This document shows positions 1 to 8,400 of a stretch of 9,399 nt of DNA, in pieces (positions within the stretch are counted from its first letter, which is position 1; every line of letters starts with the position of its first letter). Made by a program: the position numbers and the translations under genes. The notes under the pieces are model-generated. The model did not search any database, was not told the origin of the DNA, and saw only the letters and a program-made list of their open reading frames with translations. Source of the stretch: Puniceicoccales bacterium (GTDB lineage: Bacteria; Verrucomicrobiota; Verrucomicrobiia; Opitutales; JAIRLM01); NCBI GenBank assembly GCA_031254835.1, contig JAIRTQ010000055.1:1-9399 (forward strand), given 5' to 3'.

Positions 1-1938
1 GACGATGGTGTCGTTGTTGGAGTAGCCCACGATCATGAGGATGGCCGCCACCATTGGCGCACTGAAGCGGTGGCCAAGGAGCACGTATATGCCGACCGTG
101 GCTAGGATGTCGTGAATTATGGAAAAAAAAGCGCCCATGCCAAATCCCATTTCGAAGCGGATGGCCACATAGGCTAAAATGCCACCGATAGCTAGCAGAA
201 GAGAAATGACCGCATTTCGGCTGATGGAGGCGCCTACATTCCCCCCAATGCTGGTGTGGCGCAGCAGCTGCAGATCCGCTCCGGGCAGATCTCTCTTCGC
301 AAGCTGAAAAAATTTATTTCCTTTTTGAGCTGCCGTGTGGACGTTGAGCAGTTCGCCGTCGCCTTCCAGCGGCCGCTGAAAGACGGCCTGAATTTCGCCG
401 ATGTCGTTCCGGGACGCCAATGAATGGAACTCACGGAGGGCGGGCCGCTCCTGGAAAGAAAGAAGCAATTCGTCGCCACCGGTGAAGTCGATTCCATAGA
501 TATTTTTCCCGCGAAGTGCGATGGCGCAGATGCCCGCCAGAATGGTGAGCGCCGCTAGAAAGATGGCTGGCCGGGTCCACCGGTGAAAGGAAAAATTGGC
601 CTTCCCGCTGCCGAGGACCCAGGATGGCAATAGTTTTCTGACTCCACAGCGATGCACTAGAAATCCCAGAGCTCCATCGCAAAAAACTAGCGCGCAGAAA
701 AGGGTAGCCAACACGCCGACGGCCAGAACGATGCCGAAACCGCGGATAGGACCCGTGCCGTAGGCGACCAGGATGGCAGCGGTTAGGAGGGTGGTGACGT
801 TTGCATCGAAAATGGCGGAAAAGGCCCTGCGGAAGCCGGCCGCGAGGGCCGCTGCGGGCGACTTCCCTTGCGCACTTTCCTCTCCCATGCGGGCAAAAAT
901 GAGGATGTTCGAATCCACCGCCATGCCGACCGTAAGGACCAGGGCCGCAATGCCCGGCAAAGTGAGCGTTGCGCCCAGCATGGCCATGGAGCCCAGCATG
1001 ATCGTCACGTTCAGAAAGATTGACAGGACGGCGACGGCCCCCGAAAGTCCGTAGTAGGCCACCATGAAGGCCATGACCAGTCCGGAACCGACGCAGGACG
1101 CGCGGACCGCGCTTGCCCGCACATCCTCCGCCAGCGTAGGGCCGAGCTCGTGGACCTCATCCAGACGTAATTCCAGCTCCAGCGGATTGTTAAGCACACT
1201 GGCCAGCTCCAGGGCCTCCCGCTGGTCGAAGTGGCCGGAAATGGCGGCGCGGCCATCTCGGATCACCGAGCGGACCGTCGGTGCGGAGTAGACTTTCCCG
1301 TCCAGAACGATGGCGAGCGGACGGCCCACGTTTTCCGCTGTGACCCTTTCGAACTTTTTCGCACCTTCGGTGGTCAGTTCCAGCCCGATTTCGTAGCCGC
1401 CGTACTGGTTCACGGTCGTCGTGGCCCGTTTGATGTCCCGGCCGACCAATTCCGGAGTTCGCCGCAGCAGGAGGCCATCCGCCGAGCCGACCTCAGCTCC
1501 GCCCTTGGCCCATGGCACTCGCACGTAGCCGGGCGGAGGCACTTTAGGGTCGCCGGAGCCGCCATAGGAAGCGTGAAATTCCAACTTTGCCGGCTTCTTG
1601 ACGACATCCAGCACGTCCGGGTTGTCCCGGCTAAAGACGCCGGCCAACTGAATTTCGACCTGATTAGCGCCGCGCAGGAGAATCTGCGGCTCCGCCAGGC
1701 CCATGCCGTCCAACCGGCGACGAATGACGTCCCGCACCTGCTCCAGCTGCTTCTTGCGGCCGAATGGGTCCGCTGCCAGAGACTGGGAATCGACCTCCAG
1801 TGTCACCGAAAGCCCGCCACGCAGGTCCAAGCCCTGACGGACGCCGGCTGGGAACAGCTCTACGAGAGCCCACAGAAAAATCGCCAATGAAATGGCCAAT
1901 TTCCAAAAAATCGGACGCAGTATTTTTCCAGCCATCAT
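1..1938 (-). CDS. secDF: SecDF fusion, preprotein translocase proton-driven subunit (3' end outside window)
   Basis: This is the membrane subunit that uses the proton motive force to pull exported proteins out of the SecYEG channel. SecD and SecF are fused in one chain; 646 codons are visible and the last ~90 or so are missing. TM1 is at about residues 10-30, followed by LDLRGG at 37-42. A periplasmic P1 region runs to about 280, then SecD helices follow (281-294, 301-321, 325-348). The SecD signature GMAVDSNILIF contains D342, and the SecF half starts near 452 with YGIDFTGG at 481-488. IGGNVGAS (564-571), a HDILATVGIY helix and GYSNNDTIV with D643 follow. D342 and D643 match the two aspartates known to matter for proton transport in Thermus SecDF; the partner arginine lies beyond the window. 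ATG at 1938 is the first in-frame start and 1935 is the alternative; no strong Shine-Dalgarno precedes either. The conserved Glu-Arg after that signature reads Ala-Arg here (A349). It sits 28 bases after yajC, probably in the same operon. Confidence 0.96.
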   Translation of the reverse strand, partial: MMAGKILRPIFWKLAISLAIFLWALVELFPAGVRQGLDLRGGLSVTLEVDSQSLAADPFGRKKQLEQVRDVIRRRLDGMGLAEPQILLRGANQVEIQLAGVFSRDNPDVLDVVKKPAKLEFHASYGGSGDPKVPPPGYVRVPWAKGGAEVGSADGLLLRRTPELVGRDIKRATTTVNQYGGYEIGLELTTEGAKKFERVTAENVGRPLAIVLDGKVYSAPTVRSVIRDGRAAISGHFDQREALELASVLNNPLELELRLDEVHELGPTLAEDVRASAVRASCVGSGLVMAFMVAYYGLSGAVAVLSIFLNVTIMLGSMAMLGATLTLPGIAALVLTVGMAVDSNILIFARMGEESAQGKSPAAALAAGFRRAFSAIFDANVTTLLTAAILVAYGTGPIRGFGIVLAVGVLATLFCALVFCDGALGFLVHRCGVRKLLPSWVLGSGKANFSFHRWTRPAIFLAALTILAGICAIALRGKNIYGIDFTGGDELLLSFQERPALREFHSLASRNDIGEIQAVFQRPLEGDGELLNVHTAAQKGNKFFQLAKRDLPGADLQLLRHTSIGGNVGASISRNAVISLLLAIGGILAYVAIRFEMGFGMGAFFSIIHDILATVGIYVLLGHRFSAPMVAAILMIVGYSNNDTIV

Positions 1939-1966
1939 CTTCTGCGCCCGCCAACCAATCGCCCGA

Positions 1967-2380
1967 TTATTTTTTCGTCCCAACTCGGCCGCGCCGTGGC
2001 CGTGGAGCTGGCGGTTCTTCCGCTGGCTCTTCAGAGCTCGTTTTGGCGTCAGAAGATTCCTCATGATGTCGCAGCTCTTCGCCCGCAACTTTTTGTCGTA
2101 CGCTTTCGCGAAGTACCTCGATCCGCACGCCCCGCGCGATTTCCAAGGTTAGCCGCTGGCCGTTGGTCCGCACGACTTTTCCGAAAATTCCACAGGCCAG
2201 TAGTACGCCGTCGCCATTACGAAGTTGTTCTAGTAGCGCACGTTGCTGCTTTTGCCGTCGCCGTGCCGGAGCGATGGTGAGGAACCAAATGGCCGCAAAA
2301 AGCAGAACAAAAATCCACAGCTGGGCTGTCCCACCAGCCCTGCCAGAAGCAACTCCCAAAACACGTCCCATAGCATCCAT
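1967..2380 (-). CDS. yajC: YajC, Sec translocase accessory membrane protein
   Basis: A 137-residue protein of the YajC family, a single-pass inner-membrane partner of SecDF in the Sec holo-translocon. A short N-terminus is followed by one membrane segment at about residues 20-38 (LWIFVLLFAAIWFLTIAP). Next comes a basic stretch (ARRRQKQQR) and the family's small beta-rich cytoplasmic domain. The latter is seen as NGDGVLLACGIFGKVV, then LTLEIARGVRIEVLRESV, matching the usual 'GD.V.T..G..G.V' pattern. Beyond residue ~100 is an extra acidic, proline- and arginine-rich tail (EEPAEEPPAPRPRRGR), which makes it somewhat longer than the common ~100-110 residues. ATG at 2380 is the first possible start, because an in-frame TAA lies at 2392-2390. 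The upstream AAAAGGGG (2391-2384) is a purine-rich but imperfect ribosome site with a short 3-base gap. An ATG at 2371 is possible but has no better site. The yajC-secDF order and spacing support the call. Confidence 0.93.
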   Translation of the reverse strand: MDAMGRVLGVASGRAGGTAQLWIFVLLFAAIWFLTIAPARRRQKQQRALLEQLRNGDGVLLACGIFGKVVRTNGQRLTLEIARGVRIEVLRESVRQKVAGEELRHHEESSDAKTSSEEPAEEPPAPRPRRGRVGTKK

Positions 2381-2435
2381 AAACCCCTTTTAGCCCGATG
2401 GACTACACACACAAGCACTTTTCCTAAGATTTCCC

Positions 2436-2443
2436 AAAGGAGA
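2436..2443 (+). promoter_or_regulatory. Orphan Shine-Dalgarno-like AAAGGAGA
   Basis: AAAGGAGA is a good ribosome-binding sequence, but no ATG, GTG or TTG lies at a useful distance after it. The next ATG is the giant gene's start at 2480, about 36 bases downstream, beyond normal spacing, with a T-run and an in-frame TAA (2468-2470) in between. It may be chance, or may mean that the true initiation differs from the simple prediction. Confidence 0.25.
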
Positions 2444-2465
2444 CTTTACTTTTTTTATATTTACA

Positions 2466-2471
2466 TATAAC
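2466..2471 (+). promoter_or_regulatory. Possible -10 element for the giant gene
   Basis: TATAAC matches five of the six bases of the TATAAT consensus and ends eight bases before the ATG at 2480. Transcription would begin at or just before the start codon, giving a leaderless or nearly leaderless message. A poor -35 candidate, TTTACT (2445-2450), lies 15 bases upstream. The call is weak because the spacer is AT-rich and such hexamers occur by chance. Confidence 0.3.
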
Positions 2472-2479
2472 ATCCGTCC

Positions 2480-5400
2480 ATGCCGCTCAACCCGTATGGT
2501 TCGGACGCTTCCACTAGCCTGTTTCGCCCCATTTCAGGAAGCGGAAGCGGAAGCGCGGTCCGCAATAATCTTGCTAGTTCAGTTGCCTCCATCACCAGTT
2601 CTACGACCCTCGCGAAATGCAATACGCATGCATATTCTTTCGCACAAAATTTAAGTATACTGGACGATTACGTCGCAGAAGCAAGTGAGATCTGTGCGGC
2701 AGCTAGGTTGGCTGATGATACAAATACAGACCGCCATCTAGAGCTCGTTTCATCTTCCATAATGAAAGTAATGGGCTTTCTAAGGGATCCGGAACTCGCG
2801 CAAGATATCTGCGGCGTATGCAGGCACAGCACTCCCAACGAAGATGGTACGCTCGGCACGGGGAGCGTTCGCTTTCGAAAAATTCCTTTTGATGCTGCCG
2901 AAGAAGAGCCTATTTTTTCCTTTGCCGGGAAGCGGTACCTCCTTACGTACGCACGCCCTGAAAGATCCCCAGAAGAAGAATTGAGGGATCTGACGGCCAA
3001 GTTAGAACTTTGCGCAAAAGAAGCGGCCAACATCGGATTGCTCCAATGCAAGAATGCCCAAATGGCTCTGGGGCTGGCGCATGAAAACATTCGCGGAGCG
3101 GCAGGATTTTTCACGAGGATAGCCTACGCGCTCATTCCGCTGCGTAAATGGATTTATTTGCCCTTTTACGAAAGGACACGCTCCTCCACGGCGCGGCTAG
3201 AAAAACTAAGCCGCGGCCTGATTCTGAAGAAAGACTATAGTCTCCTCGCGGATGGCGAGAAGGCCAGGGTTGAATTTGGGGATAGTTTGCTAAGTGGACG
3301 TGAAATAGCGGCCATCAGGGCGACGTCCCTGCAAATAGCAAACGACATCGGCAATCTGAGAAGAATTAACGTTTTTGATCAAAATGAGCCGGAAAATGAG
3401 CCGATCGTCCTGCCCAGTGAGGAAGGGGGCTACCCGGCTTTTCTCCAAAAGCTGGGATCAGTCGATGGCCGAGGAAGGACAGCAAAATTTACCGATAAAT
3501 TGATTCTGACGCCCACATCGAGAGAGAGTCTTAGGCGCATCTGTCAGCGCTTCGCCGATCCGGTCGACATGGACGGGCTTTTGCAGGTCCTTTGCGGAGA
3601 TCCGCCGGGAACCGATGCGACTAAGAATGCATTGAGACAGTATAACTCTCGAATTTCTGCCTTTGCATCTCTCGCAGCTTCCTGTCATTCGGATTTACCC
3701 GACTATCTTTTTCGCTCGGGCGGTCTTCCTAAATACCTGGTCGAGATCCCATCAGAAGGGGGCAAAGTTTCAGAACTGTTTACTGCCGCCTGCTCATCCG
3801 CTGGGGAGAGTGCAGGAATTGCCGGCAGGAGCGAGGCGCTCCGAATAAGCTCTCAGAACGCCCTAAGCCATGACGAACTGGCTGCTTTGGATATAATCGT
3901 TAGGGATCCAACGAGGAGGGCCGGGACTGCCATTTTAAATTTTCCATCCTACAAATTTGCGCAACACGGCGACAGCTCGCCCTCCGCTTGCGTGCGAGAT
4001 TTTCGGACCCGTTCCGATGCCTATTTGAGCGACCAGAAAGCCGTAGAGGTCTTCGGCGTCATCATCCAAAGCAATCCTGCGATCCGCAAAAAAGCCCAAA
4101 AAATGGCGCTGAAACTCCTCGAGCAAAAATTTGCGGAAGTCAGAGACAATGCAGAAGCTTGCGGGCTGGCCATGGAGCACATCTTCGCACTTCAGCGCAT
4201 AATGGCAGTAACCTTGCAAGCGGAAAGGCAATCGCGCGGAAGTGGAGCATCCGCAACCGGTGCCGAAGAAGAGAAATTGCTACATCTTGTGCAAGCTCTA
4301 CATGAGCATATCTCCGGAAGATGGGTTAGCAACCCAAGCTCGGTGAACGATAGAGAAATTTGTGTCTTCTGCCAAGCGGCGCGTATTTGTGAAGTAACCT
4401 TTGGCAAGAAAACTTCCTCCAACGGTGCCGCACTGCTTGCATACCTAGCCACCAACCCCAACTGCGGATTTATGGAGCTTGGCCGTCTCTCTCCCGCCGG
4501 CGCTGCAAGTCCTGCGGACATGTTGGGCGGCTGCCGTGGCGGCGAGGAGGTCGTAAGCTTTATAGTGGCCAAAGGAAAGAATTTGCTGGGAGAAGAAAAT
4601 GCTAACCGCGATCGCCTTATTGCTGATCTGACAAGTGCCCTAAAAATCATTAGCCTGGACTTTCGCTACGACTTTGCCAACGGCATTATCGTAGACGACG
4701 GGACCGGAAGGCCCATTGGGCGACGGGGTGTCAAGCCGCCCATTTGGAGCAAACTAGTCATAGACGAAGGACATGAACGCGTAGAAAGCACAGACTCGAC
4801 CGAACTGGTGCGGGTCGATGGCTGCGTGCACGTAAACTCTGAAACCCATGAAACCGTTCGCATTGACCCATCTACCGGCAAGCAGCAAACGTTGCTCGCC
4901 GTAGGAGGGGAGATGAAATTTTCCTTCTTGGCTGACTTTGTCCTCTTTCGCGACGGCGATGGATGCCATGCGTTCCACCATAGCGACCTTCGGCAGGAGG
5001 TCTTTACCATCCAAAATGTGGAGAATGAGTGGAAAATTTTCTTGCCAGTTCCAGAACATCGGGAGCTCATTTTCGTCCCTGCTCGTAATGCTCGTATGAA
5101 AGTCGGCCATTTGGCAGTGTTTGACGAACAAAACAAGCCGGATATGATTATCCCTCTGTTCAATAATCGCACGGACCAGCAGCAGCAGCTACGGAGTCAG
5201 TCAATAGATGGAAAATCTGTTCTAGTGGAACATATCCACGGCGCAGAAACTGGACTTCATGCCATCCCTACTCCGAGCTTTTTAATAGGAAATCTCTTTC
5301 CGTATTCCGATTTTGGATATTTTTCAGAAATTGGCGGGAAAGTTATTGTGGCAAAAATCGTTGGCAAAGAAGTTTTTCGCTTCGATAGAGAATCTCGTAA

Positions 5401-8400
5401 GCTGATAGTCGCCCCGCACGAAAAGACGCACGCCGATTACATAGCAAACGTTTCGCTGATGAACGCGATAATAGATGCATGTAGAGCTGACAATCCCGTC
5501 ATGCCAACGGAGGAACAAATAGAGTTTCTTTGCGAATTCATGCAATCTTGGAGCGATAGAGCCGATGACGAAACAGTGCGAGAGAGCATTATCCGCGCTA
5601 CATGCGGCATAATGCTACTTCTAAACGCCAAAAATGCGAGTGAGCTTAGCATCAAATCGAGAAATTTACTTGTTAAGTCGCTACAGAAAGTAGTCGCCCG
5701 CTTCCCCCTTTCCCCCATCGAAATGACGACCGTTCACACATTGACGGAAACGTTATATTCGTTGCACAAAAACAAGGTGGATAATGAAGTTGGGGACACG
5801 GATCTTTCGTTTGAAACGATGCGTCACAATTTCGACATAGAGGCCGATGCCCTCTACAAATCCCTATGGGGAATGTGGCAAACGGCTCTGCCCGACGACA
5901 AAGAAGCTATCTTGCAGGCCGCAATGGCAATGGCATCGCTGGCCGCCGCGTGCGTGGCGCCGAATGAACAGAAGCAATGGAACCAACGATGCGAAGACAT
6001 CAAAAAACAGAAGGCCGTACAGAACCTTACGGCGCTGGAAATTTCAACAAAAAAGCGCCGTAGTAGCGATGTCGCACCGGCAGCAGCTCCCGTTTTGGTT
6101 AAATTCGGTGCGGTCGCGGGATTTCATGGGACAGACCTCGTGAATGAAGAGAAAGTCGACGGCAGCGACATCAATATGGCCGCCGTCGGCTACGGTCCAC
6201 TATGTACGCTGGTCGACATCGAGTCCCTACAGGACGTAATCGACGCAGAAGCCCCTAGCACAGAGAGTGAAGCTGGAACTGTTGCAGCAGCAGAAGCGGC
6301 GACTGATTTAAAAACTGCCCTGCAGCAATATCGAGAAAGAGAACGAGCAAGCAAGGTCCTTCACGCGGACCTGTTCCAGGGACGTATGACAGAGCTTGCT
6401 GCGAATTTCGAGCTCATGGAGGCTCGGCTGCTTACGGCGAAACAGTCCCTTGCGGCCCAAGTTGGGGACGTTCACGAGATCTGTGATGCGTTGGATCGAA
6501 AAATCACGGAGTTTATGTTAGATTTGCCGGATGAAACGGTCAAACAAAAGAGGATTTTGGGGCAACTTGATAATCCAACGAGAGATGCCGTCCTGTGGCT
6601 TTGGTTTCACTCCTTAGAAAGGGGAGAAGACGGCAAGTTTGCCATCAATCGCGCCCGATTTTATGACGAGTACCGGCGGCGCTACGACGATTCGTTGACC
6701 AACCCTAGCCAGGTCGATGTACTGATCACCGCTGCCCAAAATTTCCTAATTGCCAAAACGAATTGCGATGCAGCCGACGCCCGGCTGGCCGCTTTTGTGC
6801 GGTTTGAAACTCGCGCCCGGGCACATATGAGAGCCGGGGGCAGGGATCTGGGCCTCATTCAGGAAGCCTTCGGCGAGTTTGTGCAAACTCTAGCAGCTGC
6901 ACGAACCTTCGATCCAAACGAAAACCTATTCACCCTATGGTTCGAATATGCGGCCGGCATGCGTCTGCTGCCGGGAAAGAAGGCAATTTTAGATGGGATC
7001 GAAAAGCGCTTCGCTGGCGAGAGAACAAATTATACTGACACAGAAATCGGCGTCATAATTCAACTAATGATGGGCGGCGGAAAAACATCCGTGGTCATTT
7101 CCCAGGCCATTGCATTACTCTCCGGAAAAGGACGTGTCGCCCTAGTCGTGAATGATGCAAGCCAACACAACACGATGTGTAATACCCTAAAAATCCTCCA
7201 AGAGGAGCGATTTGATCAGGGATTCCGCGAAATTCCCTATGACATAAATGAAGTGAGGAAAATAGCGGCCCTAAGGGACTTGCGGGACACGATTTACTCT
7301 GCGCGGCAGAATGGTAGCGGTGTCGCGGCTATGAGCGTGACCATACGGGCCGTACTTGTACAGCTTTGGCAATCAATCGCCCATACTCAGCGTCTGGAGC
7401 GGCGGATCTCTGAACTCGAACGGACCATGCCGCCGAACAAAGGAGAGCTACAGAAGCTACGGGCGCAGTTGAAGGCATATGAAGAAAGACTCTCTCTTTG
7501 CAGGGAGATAGTAACCGGAATTCACGGATTTTGCATTCAAATCGGCGACGAATGCCATCTCAATTGGGATCCTCTTATTTCCGTAAATGTCAGTGAAGGG
7601 ACGAAGCAGAAATTCACGACAGCACAGGGTAAGGGCATCTGCGAATTTTTTGCCACCTATGACAATTGGACGACGAATTCAAGCATAGGCAAAGAGGCGG
7701 TTTTGCGCATTCAATCGGGCCAACGGCCGCTCCGCCGTCACATGGAGAACTTCGCAGAAGCACAGCTACGGCGACTGGGCATGTGGGCGCAGGAAAGTAG
7801 CTCCCGAGCAGACTTTCAAAATAAGGCACGTGTGGCCTTTCTACTAGGCAAATGTGATGGGCTAGAAGATGATGGTTCCACTAGAACGGGATTTCAGCTG
7901 GATCGGAAAACCGTACTGGAACAATTTTCGAATGATGAAGCAGCTAGGGAGCAATTCCTTCTGTGCGTTGCACAAATGCAGACATTTTATGCTACCAGTT
8001 TGAAGAAATTCATGGAAGATTTCGGTCTTTGCCGAAAAAATGGCAAGGTCACCGTAAGTCCGTATCGGGCAGCAAATACGCCATCTCCTGGCCAATTCGC
8101 CAATCCGCTCGAAAATGCCAACGCCACTTTCTTGACCTACCTGCGACTTCGCAAAGCAGATGCCCCAGCGCACCATCTTAGCCTGTTTCATGAGCAAGTT
8201 AGTCGGTCGGTCGCTGATGTCAGCGCCGGCCGTGCGCCAAAAGTGCGAGCCTTTCTCGAGACAAAGTACGAGCGCCTTATGGGGAGAATTTTTGACAGCA
8301 ATGGCTCGACCACCGACAGGAAAGCGGCAGAAAATGAATTAGTTGCAGCGCTTGCTGCGACAAGGGATGGCAGTTTGGTCGACTATTTAGAACTGGTGTT

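Larger units (their letters stand above)
2381..2479. promoter_or_regulatory. Divergent intergenic spacer between yajC and the giant gene
   Basis: These 99 bases separate two divergent genes, so promoters for both directions should lie in or near them. The right half, about 2445-2470, is strongly AT-rich (TTTACT, a run of seven T, ATATTTACATATAA), unlike the flanking coding DNA. On the minus strand, TTGAGC (2490-2485) and TATGTA (2467-2462) are 17 bases apart and could be a weak promoter for yajC; its -35 would lie inside the start of the giant gene. No terminator hairpin or riboswitch-like structure was seen. Promoter calls are inferred from weak matches. Confidence 0.4.

Noticed and set aside
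1231..1890. 219-codon open frame on the plus strand
   Set aside because: It lies wholly opposite secDF, whose motifs and frame are certain; the translated product is Arg/Gln-rich with no recognisable domain, as expected from a shadow in GC-rich DNA.
2381..2479. Riboswitch or small RNA in the divergent spacer
   Set aside because: Only 99 bases, with no strong hairpin or known conserved core visible.
2537..2554. Three tandem GGAAGC hexamers
   Set aside because: They are in frame and encode GSGSGS in the flexible N-terminus; too short to call a functional DNA repeat.
4192..4650. 152-codon open frame on the minus strand
   Set aside because: It is antisense to the giant gene, Ser/Arg-rich and without recognisable domain, like the other antisense frame at 2668-3114.
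4666..5172. 168-codon open frame on the minus strand
   Set aside because: It lies antisense within the uninterrupted giant frame and overlaps another antisense frame (4754-5131). No ribosome site or family resemblance was seen.
5177..5188. Four CAG codons in a row
   Set aside because: They encode a short Gln run (residues 900-903); no evidence of repeat expansion or regulatory role.
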